From: Tritonibacter scottomollicae
GTDB taxonomy: Bacteria > Pseudomonadota > Alphaproteobacteria > Rhodobacterales > Rhodobacteraceae
Length of the DNA stretch: 64,000 bases
Assembly: GCF_003003215.1 (NCBI RefSeq)
Contig: NZ_PVUF01000002.1
Location: forward strand, 310,001 to 374,000
Direction: 5' to 3'
In this document: positions 37,024 through 46,177 of the stretch, piece after piece
How the letters are laid out: every line of letters starts with the position of its first letter
How positions within the stretch are numbered: position 1 is the stretch's first letter
Program-made: the position numbers and the translations under genes
Notes under the pieces: model-generated
The model's input: only the letters and a program-made list of their open reading frames with translations
The model's database searches: none
Told to the model about the DNA's origin: nothing

Positions 37024-38108
37024 AACATATGCCCTGACTTCGCGGCCTTGGTCGCCAGATAGTGACGGTTGAATTCGTTCTCGCCCACTTTTAACGGGAC
37101 GCGTTCTTCGACCGAGATCCCGGTTTTCTCCATCATGGCGATCTTGCCGGGGTTGTTGGTCATCAACCGTACTGAGGAAAAACCCAGCTCTCGCAATATC
37201 GACGCGCCGAGGCGGAAATCCCGTTCGTCATCCTCGAACCCCAAGCGATGGTTCGCCTCTACCGTATCAAAGCCCTGATCCTGCAATGAATAGGCGCGCA
37301 TCTTGTTGGCCAGCCCGATACCGCGCCCTTCCTGGTTGAGATAAAGCAGGACGCCAGCGCCATCTTGGCCCATCTGGCCAAGCGCCCCGCGCAGCTGTGG
37401 CCCGCAATCGCATTTGAGTGACCCGAGGACGTCGCCGGTGAAGCAGGCGGAGTGCAGCCGCGCCAATACCGGTTTGTCACGATCCGGGCGGCCAATCTCG
37501 ATGGCGTAATGCTCCTCGCCGCCGTCTTCTGGGCGAAAGATGTGCAATCGGCCAGCTTTGGCGGCTTCCACTGGCAGCCGGGCAGCTGCCACGGGATGGA
37601 GCGGGGAGCTTTGGTTCAGTAGCGGTTCGGCGGTAGAGCGGGGCAGGAGGGTCAGGTCGTGCTTCAACGCAAAGGATCCGGCATCCTGAAGGTCAACATA
37701 GGCGGCAGACGGCAAAAGGCGCGCCGATTTCACAAGCGCCAGAGCCAGCCGGGGCAGAGAGGCCTCTCCGCTCCGCAGGCTGGTGAGCGGCCCTTTCATG
37801 GGGGCTGCGAGATCGTCGGCGGGATCCGCAAGGGATTGAAGCCAGCTTAGATCCGCGTCGATGGGAACTTCCACCCGTGCCAGATCATCATCATAGACGC
37901 GGGCCTTCAGGGTCGTTGCACGGCGTGCTGTCAGGGCCAGAGCAACCGGGCCGAGCCCGCGCAGGTCCGCAAGGCGCTCCGGGGTCAGGCTTTCTACGGC
38001 GATCGCGAGGATGGCAGTGTCGCCGGTGGTCAGGATGACTGGCAATCCCATCCTCAGATCGACTCGCGCACGTGCGATCCGCTCCAGCATTGTTGGCAAT
38101 AGGCTCAT
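37020..38108 (-). CDS. ribA: GTP cyclohydrolase II (riboflavin biosynthesis) with an N-terminal extension
   Basis: Converts GTP to 2,5-diamino-6-ribosylamino-4-pyrimidinone phosphate and formate, the first step of riboflavin synthesis. The 362-residue protein has its GCH2 domain from about residue 188 onward, with zinc cysteines C222, C233 and C235 (ACFTGDVLGSLKCDCG) and NQEGRGIGL. The first about 180 residues resemble a degenerate dihydroxybutanone phosphate synthase region and lack its obvious active site. It is upstream of and overlaps the L,D-transpeptidase-like gene by 4 bases. The other rib genes are not in the window. Confidence 0.92.
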   Translation of the reverse strand: MSLLPTMLERIARARVDLRMGLPVILTTGDTAILAIAVESLTPERLADLRGLGPVALALTARRATTLKARVYDDDLARVEVPIDADLSWLQSLADPADDLAAPMKGPLTSLRSGEASLPRLALALVKSARLLPSAAYVDLQDAGSFALKHDLTLLPRSTAEPLLNQSSPLHPVAAARLPVEAAKAGRLHIFRPEDGGEEHYAIEIGRPDRDKPVLARLHSACFTGDVLGSLKCDCGPQLRGALGQMGQDGAGVLLYLNQEGRGIGLANKMRAYSLQDQGFDTVEANHRLGFEDDERDFRLGASILRELGFSSVRLMTNNPGKIAMMEKTGISVEERVPLKVGENEFNRHYLATKAAKSGHML

Positions 38109-38277
38109 CAGGTCACGATCCCGGCTGTAACATCAGGAGTTTTTTCCTACGCCCAATTGCTGCAAAAGTGAAATATTTCCGCGCCACCGGACACGTCGAC
38201 GTGAACCTCATGTCGCGAAGCTTGTTCTTTTGTGAGCACGGGCACATCTGTGATGGCAAGAGATCAGGAGAGACCGG

Positions 38278-38964
38278 ATGGCCCAGTTGAAGAAAATTCT
38301 GCTCGTGGATGACGATGAGGATCTGCGAGAGGCTCTTAGTGAGCAGCTTGTGATGACCGAAGATTTCGACGTCTTCGAGGCCGGCGACGGGCAGGGCGCG
38401 ATGGAACGTGCCAAAGAGGCGATCTATGATCTGATCATCCTGGACGTTGGATTGCCGGATACGGACGGGCGTGAGCTATGCCGACTGATGCGCAAGCAGG
38501 GGGTAAAATCGCCGATCCTGATGCTGACCGGGCACGATAGCGATGCCGATACCATTCTCGGGTTGGACGCCGGCGCAAATGACTACGTCATCAAACCATT
38601 CAAATTCCCGGTTCTCTTGGCACGTATTCGCGCGCAATTGCGTCAGCACGAGCAGTCTGAGGACGCAGTGTTTGTGCTTGGCCCCTATACCTTCAAGCCG
38701 GCGATGAAAATTCTGGTGACCGAAGATGAACGCAAGATCCGCCTGACGGAGAAAGAGACGAATATATTGAAATTCCTCTACCGCTCAAACGATGGCGTGG
38801 TGCCCCGCGACATTTTGCTGCACGAGGTTTGGGGTTACAACGCAGGGGTTACAACGCATACGTTGGAGACGCATATTTATCGCCTGCGCCAGAAGATTGA
38901 GCCGGATCCGTCGAATGCGAGACTTCTTGTGACGGAATCAGGCGGTTACCGGCTGGTCGCCTGA
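38278..38964 (+). CDS. OmpR-family response regulator
   Basis: A 228-residue two-component regulator. The receiver domain has phospho-acceptor D56 (LIILDVGLP), the acidic pair D11-D12, the LTGHD region and K in VIKPF. The C-terminal winged helix (TEKETNILKFLYRS, THTLETHIYRLRQKIEP, GGYRLV) binds DNA. No histidine kinase lies next to it, so its partner is elsewhere. Sequence and lack of partner recall the alphaproteobacterial envelope regulator CenR, but this identification is weak and I give no symbol. Confidence 0.9.
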   Translation: MAQLKKILLVDDDEDLREALSEQLVMTEDFDVFEAGDGQGAMERAKEAIYDLIILDVGLPDTDGRELCRLMRKQGVKSPILMLTGHDSDADTILGLDAGANDYVIKPFKFPVLLARIRAQLRQHEQSEDAVFVLGPYTFKPAMKILVTEDERKIRLTEKETNILKFLYRSNDGVVPRDILLHEVWGYNAGVTTHTLETHIYRLRQKIEPDPSNARLLVTESGGYRLVA

Positions 38965-38983
38965 GTAACAATTAAAGGTGGAA

Positions 38984-39101
38984 CAACTTTCGCGTACACA
39001 CGTTGTACGGTTGCTCTGCTGAAGAGATCCCGTGCATGTCCGGGTCATGATATGCACCCTCCCTGTTGGACTGGACCGGGCTTCGTGCCCGGTCTTTTTT
39101 T
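38984..39101 (+). other. Structured 3' region ending in a terminator
   Basis: After the regulator stop there are two inverted repeats (CGTACA-N5-TGTACG; GTGCAT with ATGCAC spaced by 14 bases), then CCCTCCCTG, and a perfect terminator. It may simply be the 3' end of the regulator mRNA, or a small RNA released from it. See the finding. Confidence 0.4.
39074..39101 (+). terminator. Rho-independent terminator
   Basis: GACCGGGC and GCCCGGTC form a perfect 8-base stem with a 5-base loop, followed by seven T. Confidence 0.93.
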
Positions 39102-39218
39102 GTCCTGCGAGCGGCAGTACATGAAATCGTTTGTGCAGAATGATCGGTCAAGGGCTGGCATCAAGGCGGCTGCGGAGGCAATATCCGCGCGAACACTTGC
39201 CAGAGATTGAGAGCCCGC

Positions 39219-40007
39219 ATGTCCTTTACCCTCGCCACTTGGAACATCAACTCCGTGCGCCTGCGCGAACCCATCGTGCTGAAGCTTCTCGAAGAGGAGG
39301 GGCCGGATGTGTTGTGCCTGCAGGAGTGCAAGAGCCCGGTGGACAAGATCCCGATGGAGGCGTTCCGGGCGCTCGGTTACACCCATATGGTTGCGCGCGG
39401 GCAGAAGGGCTACAATGGGGTGGCGATCCTGTCCCGGCTTCCCATCGAGGACGCAGGCGACAAGGACTTCGCCAGCCTCGGCCATGCCCGCCATGTGGCG
39501 GGACGGCTGGAAAACGGCGTCACTATCCACAATTTCTACGTGCCCGCGGGCGGTGATGAGCCGAATCGCGAAAAGAACGTGAAGTTCGGTCAAAAGCTCG
39601 ACTACCTCACCGAGATGCGGGACTGGTTCCATGCCGAGCGGCCCGAGAAATCGGTGCTGGTGGGCGATCTCAACATCGCCCCGCGCGAGGATGACGTCTG
39701 GGATCACAAGAAGCTGCTGAAGGTGGTGAGCCATACGCCGATCGAGGTGGAGCACCTGGCGCAGGTGATGGAGGCCGGTGGCTGGGCCGATGTCACCCGC
39801 AACGACATTCCCGACGGGCAGCTTTACAGCTGGTGGAGCTACCGTGCCAAGGATTGGGATGCCGCCGACAAGGGGCGTCGGCTCGACCATGTCTGGACCA
39901 CGTCGGATATCACCAATGCTGCACACTCCAGCCGGGTCCTGCGCGCGGCGCGGGGTTGGGAAAAGCCCAGCGATCACGCGCCGGTCTTTGCCACCTTCGA
40001 CCTCTGA
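39219..40007 (+). CDS. xthA: Exodeoxyribonuclease III
   Basis: AP endonuclease and 3'-5' exonuclease of base-excision repair. The 262-residue protein has the exonuclease III motifs TWNINSVR, LQECK (metal Glu), KGYNGVAIL, GDLNIAPRE (Asp/Asn), RLDHVW and a final SDHAPV. The ATG at 39219 matches the usual start of this family; a TTG 4 codons upstream is in frame. It is transcribed alone, followed by a GC-rich repeat element that includes a terminator. Confidence 0.95.
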   Translation: MSFTLATWNINSVRLREPIVLKLLEEEGPDVLCLQECKSPVDKIPMEAFRALGYTHMVARGQKGYNGVAILSRLPIEDAGDKDFASLGHARHVAGRLENGVTIHNFYVPAGGDEPNREKNVKFGQKLDYLTEMRDWFHAERPEKSVLVGDLNIAPREDDVWDHKKLLKVVSHTPIEVEHLAQVMEAGGWADVTRNDIPDGQLYSWWSYRAKDWDAADKGRRLDHVWTTSDITNAAHSSRVLRAARGWEKPSDHAPVFATFDL

Positions 40008-40032
40008 TCCCGCCTACGTTCGGTGCAAGCAG

Positions 40033-40116
40033 GGCGGGGGCGCTCCCGCCAAAAGACGCGCGCCCGAGGGGGCGCGCATTTTTGTTGGGCCGGGCGCCGC
40101 GCCTGACGGCGCGGCG
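40033..40116 (+). repeat. Intergenic GC-rich repeat, copy B
   Basis: On the plus strand: GGCGGGGGCGCTCCCGCC (40033-40050), a 33-base spacer (40051-40083), GTTGGGCC (40084-40091), then a hairpin with 9-base arms (40095-40103 with 40108-40116). The order, the 18-base block (17 of 18 identical) and the 33-base spacer match copy A at 11207-11295. It starts 26 bases after the xthA stop, oriented with that gene. Confidence 0.7.
40058..40083 (+). terminator. Rho-independent terminator of xthA, inside repeat copy B
   Basis: GCGCGCCC and GGGCGCGC pair across a 4-base loop and are followed by ATTTTT. It fills the variable spacer of the repeat; copy A has different spacer sequence. Confidence 0.85.
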
Positions 40117-40214
40117 GGGGCACGCCGCAAAGACTCTCGCGAAACTCATCCCTTGGTTTTCCGGCGTTGAAATCGCATATAGGGCTCAAGCAAGACTCAA
40201 AGGAGTGCGGAACA

Positions 40215-41150
40215 ATGATGGACATTCTGGGCGGAGCCGATGCCGCAGCGTCTGCAGGCGATCTTATCAAGGATGTGACCGAAGAAACCTTCATGGCGGA
40301 GGTGGTTGATGGCTCCATGGAGGTGCCGGTCGTGGTGGACTTCTGGGCGCCCTGGTGTGGCCCCTGCAAGACGCTGGGCCCGATGCTGGAGGCAGCCGTG
40401 ACCAAGGCCAAGGGCGCGGTCAAGATGGCGAAGATCAACGTGGATGAAAACCAGCGTCTGGCTGCCGCGCTGGCGCAGCAGGGCCTGCCGCTGCAGTCGA
40501 TCCCGAGTGTCGTTGCCTTCTATCAGGGGCGTCCGGTGGACATGTTCCAAGGCGCGTTGCCGCAATCCGAAATCGACGCCTTCCTGCAAAAACTGGCCGA
40601 AACCGCTGGCAGCACCGCCGATGGCGGACTTGGCGAGGCGCTGGAAACCGCCGAGCAGATGCTCGAAGAAGGCGCGGCCTCTGACGCGGCGCAGGTCTTT
40701 GCGGCGATCCTCGGTGAGGACGACAAGAGTGCTCCGGCCTACAGTGGGCTGGCGCGCTGTCACGTGGCGATGGGCGAGTTGGACCAGGCCGAGGCGGTTC
40801 TGAACGGTGCCCCGGCCGAGATTTCAACGGCTCCCGAAATCGAGGCCGCACATGCGCAGATCGAGCTTGCCCGTCAGGCCGAAAACGCCGGCCCGGTCGC
40901 CGAGTTGCGCGCGGCTGTCGAGGCGGATCCGGACAATCTGCAGGCCCGGTTCGATCTGGCGCAGGCGCTGCATGCCGCAGGCGAAGCCGAGGCCGCTGTG
41001 GAGGAGTTGCTGGAGCTGTTCCGCCGTGATCGCGAGTGGAACGACGGCGCGGCCAAGGCGCAGCTTTTCACCATTTTCGAGGCGCTGAAGCCCAATGATC
41101 CGGTGGTTCTGAACGGCCGCCGCAAGCTCAGCTCTATTATATTTGCCTGA
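40215..41150 (+). CDS. CnoX/YbbN-type thioredoxin-TPR chaperone
   Basis: A 311-residue protein with an N-terminal thioredoxin domain (WAPWCGPCKT, C48 and C51; cis-Pro in SIPSVVAF) and C-terminal helical tetratricopeptide-like repeats (about 130-305). CnoX proteins protect oxidised proteins and hand them to GroEL and DnaK. Unlike the E. coli protein, which has SxxC, this one keeps a full CGPC site, so it may also act as a reductase. It lies 27 bases before the next gene and is probably co-transcribed with it. Confidence 0.9.
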   Translation: MMDILGGADAAASAGDLIKDVTEETFMAEVVDGSMEVPVVVDFWAPWCGPCKTLGPMLEAAVTKAKGAVKMAKINVDENQRLAAALAQQGLPLQSIPSVVAFYQGRPVDMFQGALPQSEIDAFLQKLAETAGSTADGGLGEALETAEQMLEEGAASDAAQVFAAILGEDDKSAPAYSGLARCHVAMGELDQAEAVLNGAPAEISTAPEIEAAHAQIELARQAENAGPVAELRAAVEADPDNLQARFDLAQALHAAGEAEAAVEELLELFRRDREWNDGAAKAQLFTIFEALKPNDPVVLNGRRKLSSIIFA

Positions 41151-41177
41151 TGCTGTTGCGGCACTAGGTTGCACAAC

Positions 41178-41831
41178 ATGATTAAACCCGCTGATCTGCC
41201 GGACACTATCCCTGTCTTCCCTTTGCCCGGGGCGCTGCTGTTGCCGCGGGCGAAACTACCGCTGCATATTTTTGAACCACGCTACCTGCAGATGCTGGAG
41301 GATGCTCTCAAAACGCCTGAGCGGGTGATTGGAATGATCCAGCCCAATGGCAAGCGCAACGGTGAAGGCTCCGGCCTGCAAACCATCGGCTGTGCAGGCC
41401 GGGTGACGCAATTCTCGGAAACAGAAGATGGGCGCTATTTCATTACGCTTTGCGGGCTGTCTCGGTTTCGCGTGAAAACGGAGGTCGAGGGCTTTACCCC
41501 CTATCGCCGTTGCGCGGTGGATTGGGCGGGGTTCGATGCCGATCTGGGGCAAACGGAATGCGACGAGGTCTTTGACCGCGCTGCATTGATGGGCCTTCTC
41601 GGGCGCTACCTTGACGCGCGCGGCCTGTCGACCGATTGGGGCAGTCTGGACGAAGCGGGGGACGAGTTGCTGATCAACTCGCTTTCCATGCTGTTGGATT
41701 TCGAACCGGAGGACAAACAGGCCCTACTGGAGGCGCCGAGCTTGTCGACCCGTCGTGAAACATTGGTCACCTTGATGGAGTTTGCCCTGCGGGGCGGCTC
41801 CGGTGGCTCTTTGGAGGAAAAACTGCAATGA
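41178..41831 (+). CDS. LON peptidase substrate-binding-domain protein
   Basis: A 217-residue protein with the N-terminal substrate-binding domain of Lon protease ([26 protein letters not shown]) but no ATPase or protease part. Stand-alone versions of this domain are common; their function is not established, though a role in recognising substrates is presumed. Its stop overlaps the next start as ATGA. Confidence 0.9.
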   Translation: MIKPADLPDTIPVFPLPGALLLPRAKLPLHIFEPRYLQMLEDALKTPERVIGMIQPNGKRNGEGSGLQTIGCAGRVTQFSETEDGRYFITLCGLSRFRVKTEVEGFTPYRRCAVDWAGFDADLGQTECDEVFDRAALMGLLGRYLDARGLSTDWGSLDEAGDELLINSLSMLLDFEPEDKQALLEAPSLSTRRETLVTLMEFALRGGSGGSLEEKLQ

Positions 41832-42013
41832 CAGATACGGCCCCCGCCTTTGATCGGCGCATGCTTGAAGCTTTGGTTTGCCCGACGAGCCAGACGCTGC
41901 TGGAATATGATGCCGAAAAGCAGGAGCTGATCTCCCGCGCCGCCAATCTGGCCTTCCCGATCCGCAACGGTATCCCGGTGATGCTGACGGATGAGGCGCG
42001 CCCGCTGGAGTGA
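41828..42013 (+). CDS. YcaR/Trm112-family small protein
   Basis: A 61-residue protein with the UPF0434/Trm112 pattern: [16 protein letters not shown], then [20 protein letters not shown]. Family members activate methyltransferases in eukaryotes or stabilise partners; the bacterial role is not settled. Only one cysteine of the usual zinc set remains. It is translationally coupled to the LON-domain gene and converges on the UbiH-type gene. Confidence 0.88.
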   Translation: MTDTAPAFDRRMLEALVCPTSQTLLEYDAEKQELISRAANLAFPIRNGIPVMLTDEARPLE

Positions 42014-42032
42014 GCGTGCCGCGAACGCGCGG

Positions 42033-43259
42033 TCAGAGCGGGCGCCCGCGTAACAGTTTCGGCAGATCCCCGGACAGTCCTGCCGCCTCGCGCACAAATC
42101 CACGGCGCAGACCAGGCAGGGCATTTGTCAGTCCAAGGCCAAGGTCGCGGGTGGCACGCAGGATCGGATTGTCGTTCGAAAACAGCTTGTTGAAGACATC
42201 CGTCGCCAGCGCCAGCGAGGTGGTGTCAAACCGTCGCCACTGCTGATAGCGCGCCAAGACCAAGGGGCTTGAAATATCCTCGCCCCGTCGCGCGGCGTCT
42301 GTCAGCACTTCGGCCAGGCTGGCAATGTCGCGCAGACCTGCGTTCAGGCCTTGACCGGCGATCGGATGCAGCCCATGCGCCGCATCTCCCACCAGCGCCA
42401 GCCGCTCAGTGTAGTACGCATTGGCGAGGCTCAGCTTCAGCGGATAGCTGAAACGTTTGCCTTCCAGCGCGATCTCTCCGAGAAACGACCCAAATCGCGG
42501 GCGCAGCACGGTCAGGTAATCCTCATCCCCCAGCGCTTGGATGCGCGCCGCTTCGGCATGGGGCTCGCTCCAGACGATGGAGCTGCGATTGCCCGGCAGC
42601 GGCAGGATCGCCAACGGGCCCGGCGGCATGAAGAACTGATGTGCAATCCCGTCATGCGGCAAATCATGTGAGATGGCGCAGACCAGCGCGGTCTGGCCGT
42701 AGTCCCAGCCGGTGCGTTTGATGCCAGCGCGTTCACCGGTGCCGCTCTGGCGCCCATCTGCGCCCACGAGCAACGCTCCGGACAGTTGTGCGCCATCTTC
42801 AAGCGTCACGGTGACCGCATCAGCTCCGACAGATTGCGCCACCACACGCTGGCCGGAGATCTGGGTGATCCGGGGTTCCACCGCCATCGCCTCCAGCAGG
42901 GCGCGACGCAGATAGCGGTCTTCGACCATGTAGCCCATCGGGCCCTCGTCCAGATCGCTTTCCTCAAAATGCAGGAACAGCGGCGACGGGCCGCGTCCGG
43001 CGGTGCCGTCGCTGACCTTGATCTCATTCATCGGTTGGGCCCGATCCGCGATGCGGGACCAGACGCCGATCTGCTGCAGCAGCCGGGTAGAGGCCAGCGC
43101 CAGCGCGTAAGATCGCCCGTCAAAGCCCGCCTCTTCGCGCAGCGGCGCGGGCAGGGCGTCGATCAACGTTACGGAATGGCCGCCCTGGGCCAGTGCCAGA
43201 GCCAGCGAGGGGCCGTTGAGGCCACCGCCCACGATCAGGATTTCACGCATATCAGTCAT
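42033..43259 (-). CDS. UbiH/VisC-type FAD monooxygenase (ubiquinone biosynthesis)
   Basis: A 408-residue FAD-dependent aromatic hydroxylase. It has the N-terminal GGGLNGPSLALALAQ motif, DGRQSGTGERAGI, and the second FAD motif ALVGDAAHGLHPIAGQGLNAGLRD. These fit the UbiH/UbiF/UbiL family that hydroxylates the ubiquinone ring; which ring position cannot be told here. I start at ATG 43259 (MTDMREIL); ATG 43250 is also possible. It is divergent from the amidase gene. Confidence 0.88.
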   Translation of the reverse strand: MTDMREILIVGGGLNGPSLALALAQGGHSVTLIDALPAPLREEAGFDGRSYALALASTRLLQQIGVWSRIADRAQPMNEIKVSDGTAGRGPSPLFLHFEESDLDEGPMGYMVEDRYLRRALLEAMAVEPRITQISGQRVVAQSVGADAVTVTLEDGAQLSGALLVGADGRQSGTGERAGIKRTGWDYGQTALVCAISHDLPHDGIAHQFFMPPGPLAILPLPGNRSSIVWSEPHAEAARIQALGDEDYLTVLRPRFGSFLGEIALEGKRFSYPLKLSLANAYYTERLALVGDAAHGLHPIAGQGLNAGLRDIASLAEVLTDAARRGEDISSPLVLARYQQWRRFDTTSLALATDVFNKLFSNDNPILRATRDLGLGLTNALPGLRRGFVREAAGLSGDLPKLLRGRPL

Positions 43260-43440
43260 GCCCCGCAATATGCGCCCCGCTGGGCAATTGTCCATGCCAA
43301 TGTCCAGAGGCACGCTGCCGCAGTCCCGTCGAGGGGCTGCGATCCGGGCCGGTCGGGATTGTGCGCCCCATGCGCGGTCGCTACGGTGGCCGCAAACGCA
43401 AATCCGCCCCCGGCACGGGGATCACGAAAAGGCAAAACTG

Positions 43441-44772
43441 ATGCAGGACTGGCTGACCATGAGCGCCGCGCAACTGGGCCGCGGTATCGCCGCGGGAGAG
43501 ATCGACCCGCTGGCGTTGACCGAGACCTATCTGGCAGCGATTGATGCCCATCCCGCGACGGCGCGTATCTACACGCAAGTCACCAGAGACCGCGCCCTGG
43601 CGGAGGCCAAGGCCGCACAGGACCGCGCGAAATCCGGCCTGCGCCGCTCGCCGCTCGACGGGGTGCCGCTGAGCTGGAAGGACCTGTTCGACAGTGCCGG
43701 CGTGGGCACCGAATCTGGCTCCGATCTGCTGAAAGGCCGGGTGCCGGACCGCGATGCGCTGGTGCTGGAGACCGCAACCGCCATGGGGGCGGTCTGCCTC
43801 GGCAAGACCCATATGAGTGAGCTGGCTTTCTCCGGTCTCGGGCTGAACCCGATCAAGGAAACACCGCCCTGCGTGAATGATCCCGACGCGGTGCCCGGCG
43901 GGTCATCGTCCGGTGCGGCCGCCTCGGTGGCCTTTGGTCTGGCGGCCGGGGCGATCGGTTCGGATACCGGGGGATCTGTGCGCATCCCCTCGGCCTGGAA
44001 CGATCTGGTCGGGCTCAAGACCACCTCCGGGCGCGTCAGCCTTGAGGGCGTGGTGCCGCTATGTCTGAAGTTTGACACCATCGGCCCGCTGGCCCGCACG
44101 GTCGAGGATGCGGCGCTGATGCTGGCGCTTGTTGAAGGCTCCGCCGCCGCGCCGGATCTGGAAGGCGCAAGCGTCGAGGGCAAGCGGTTTGCCGACCTGC
44201 GCACGGTGGCGCAGGATGATCTTGCACCCGAGGTGGCCGCGGCCCATGCCGCCGCGCTGGACAAGCTGCGTGAAGCCGGAGCGGACATCGTGCCGCTGGA
44301 GGTGCCGGAGCTGCCCGAGGCGATGGTCCTGTCGCCGATCCTGTTCACCACCGAGGCCTATGGCCTGTGGAAGGACGTGATCGAGGCAGCACCTCATCTG
44401 ATGTTCCCGGAGATTCTGGCGCGGTTCCGCTCCGGCGCGGAGTTCGCGGGGGCGGATTACGTCGCTGCATGGGCCAAGCTGGAGCAGGTGCGCATGATCT
44501 GGGATCAGGCGGTCGCTGGCTTTGACGCGGTTCTGGCGCCGACAGCCCCGATTCTGCCGCCAAACCTCGCCCGGCTCCAAAGTGATCACGACTATTACGT
44601 CACCTCGAATCTCATGGCGCTCCGGAACACGCGGATCGGCAATCTGATGGGAATCTGCGCGCTGTCGCTGCCCACCGGCACGCCCAGCTGCGGGCTGCAG
44701 GTGATTGGTCAGCCCAACTGCGAAGAGGCGCTTTTGCGCGTGGGCGCTGGCGTTGAGGCGGCTTTGGCCTGA
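43441..44772 (+). CDS. Amidase-signature family amidase
   Basis: A 443-residue hydrolase with the Ser-cisSer-Lys triad of the amidase signature family: K80 (LSWKDLF), the GGSSSG motif (153-158) and nucleophile S179 in SDTGGSVR. The substrate is unknown. GatA is less likely because no gatB or gatC is adjacent. AAAAGG lies 9 bases before the ATG at 43441. The next gene in the same direction is an aminotransferase, 108 bases away. Confidence 0.88.
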   Translation: MQDWLTMSAAQLGRGIAAGEIDPLALTETYLAAIDAHPATARIYTQVTRDRALAEAKAAQDRAKSGLRRSPLDGVPLSWKDLFDSAGVGTESGSDLLKGRVPDRDALVLETATAMGAVCLGKTHMSELAFSGLGLNPIKETPPCVNDPDAVPGGSSSGAAASVAFGLAAGAIGSDTGGSVRIPSAWNDLVGLKTTSGRVSLEGVVPLCLKFDTIGPLARTVEDAALMLALVEGSAAAPDLEGASVEGKRFADLRTVAQDDLAPEVAAAHAAALDKLREAGADIVPLEVPELPEAMVLSPILFTTEAYGLWKDVIEAAPHLMFPEILARFRSGAEFAGADYVAAWAKLEQVRMIWDQAVAGFDAVLAPTAPILPPNLARLQSDHDYYVTSNLMALRNTRIGNLMGICALSLPTGTPSCGLQVIGQPNCEEALLRVGAGVEAALA

Positions 44773-44880
44773 AAGACACACTGTTGCACCCGCGCCATCA
44801 GCGGGTGGACGCATGCTCCTTTGGCCTGTAACTTGCGGGACAAAACGGGGCGATTACGATCCCGGTATTGAGGCACAGAC

Positions 44881-46059
44881 ATGAAGTTTCCCGAGCGGTT
44901 TGCCCATCTGCCGCCCTACGCGTTTCCGCGTTTGCGTGCGCTTCTTGACCATCACGCGCCCGGTGGCGATGTGGTGCAATTGACCATTGGCGAACCAAAG
45001 CACGCATTCCCGTCTTGGGTCACTGATGTGATCATGGAGAACGCGGCAGGCTTTAACAGCTACCCGCAGAACGAAGGCACCGACGCCCTGCGCGGGGCCA
45101 TGGCCGATTGGGCGGCGCAGCGCTATGGCGTGACGCTGGACCCGGCCACCCGGCTGATGGCGCTCAATGGCACCCGCGAGGGGCTGTATAATGCCGCCAT
45201 GGCGCTCTGCCCCGAGGAAAAGAACGGCCAGCGCCCGGTGGTGCTGATCCCGAACCCCTTCTATCAGGTCTACATGATCGCGGCGATTTCGGTTGCCGCC
45301 GAGCCGGTGTTCGTGCCCGCCACCGATGAGACCGGCCATCTGCCCGACTATGCGTCGCTGCCCGAAGAGGTGCTGAACCGCACCGCCGTGGCCTATATCT
45401 GCTCGCCAGCCAATCCGCAGGGGGCCGTGGCCTCGCGCGCCTATTGGGAACAGCTGATCCGCCTGGCAGAGAAATATGATTTCAAGATCTTCGCGGATGA
45501 ATGCTATTCCGAGATCTACCGAGACAGCGCCCCGGTGGGCGCGCTGACGGTCGCTGACGAGCTGGGCGCGGATCCCGAACGGATTGTTCTGTTCAATTCG
45601 CTCTCCAAACGCTCCAACCTGCCGGGGCTGCGTTCCGGCTTGCTGGCTGGCGGACCCGAGACATTGGTGCAGGTCAAGAAACTGCGTGCCTATTCCGGCG
45701 CCCCAATGCCCGGTCCGTTGCAGGCCGCGGCCGCAAAGGTTTGGGCGGATGAGGCGCATGTTGTCGAAAATCGTGCGCTTTATCAGGAAAAATATCGCGT
45801 TGCGGATGAGGTCTTTGCCGGTCTCAACGGATACATGTCGCCCGAAGCCGGCTTCTTTCTCTGGCTGCCGGTCGAGGATGCCGAGGCGGCGACCTTGAAG
45901 CTCTGGCAGGAAACCGGCGTGCGTGTGCTGCCGGGTTCGTTCCTGGCGCAGGGCGAGGGGGCAGAGAATCCCGGGCATGGATATATCCGCGTGGCACTTG
46001 TGGCCTCTGCGGAACAGACACGTGCAGCGCTTACTTTGCTGCGCGATTGTCTCTATTGA
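44881..46059 (+). CDS. Class I/II aminotransferase
   Basis: A 392-residue fold-type I PLP enzyme. PLP lysine is K243 (SLSKRSN), with SPANPQG and ADECYSE as the cofactor-contact motifs. The sequence resembles DapC-type succinyldiaminopimelate or related aspartate aminotransferases in alphaproteobacteria. It precedes ftsK, which suggests a link to cell-wall diaminopimelate supply, but the substrate is inferred. Confidence 0.87.
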   Translation: MKFPERFAHLPPYAFPRLRALLDHHAPGGDVVQLTIGEPKHAFPSWVTDVIMENAAGFNSYPQNEGTDALRGAMADWAAQRYGVTLDPATRLMALNGTREGLYNAAMALCPEEKNGQRPVVLIPNPFYQVYMIAAISVAAEPVFVPATDETGHLPDYASLPEEVLNRTAVAYICSPANPQGAVASRAYWEQLIRLAEKYDFKIFADECYSEIYRDSAPVGALTVADELGADPERIVLFNSLSKRSNLPGLRSGLLAGGPETLVQVKKLRAYSGAPMPGPLQAAAAKVWADEAHVVENRALYQEKYRVADEVFAGLNGYMSPEAGFFLWLPVEDAEAATLKLWQETGVRVLPGSFLAQGEGAENPGHGYIRVALVASAEQTRAALTLLRDCLY

Positions 46060-46072
46060 GAATAAGAAGATC

Positions 46073-46098
46073 GCCTGTTCCCAAAGCCGGGAACAGGC
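46073..46098. promoter_or_regulatory. Perfect palindrome before ftsK
   Basis: GCCTGTTCCC and GGGAACAGGC pair perfectly across 6 bases. It starts 14 bases after the aminotransferase stop and ends 80 bases before the ftsK start. The following bases are CAAGAGC, without T-run, so it is not a standard terminator; an operator or an mRNA hairpin is possible. Confidence 0.45.
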
Positions 46099-46177
46099 CA
46101 AGAGCAAGACGAAACACCCGCGGGGCTGATCCAAGAGCGAAACAGCCGATGCCCTGCGCGAGCGAACCGAGGTAGGC

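Noticed and set aside
44787-44807. Hairpin CACCCGC-N7-GCGGGTG after the amidase gene as terminator
   Set aside because: There is no T-run and the stem has only 7 bases, so I did not list it as a terminator.
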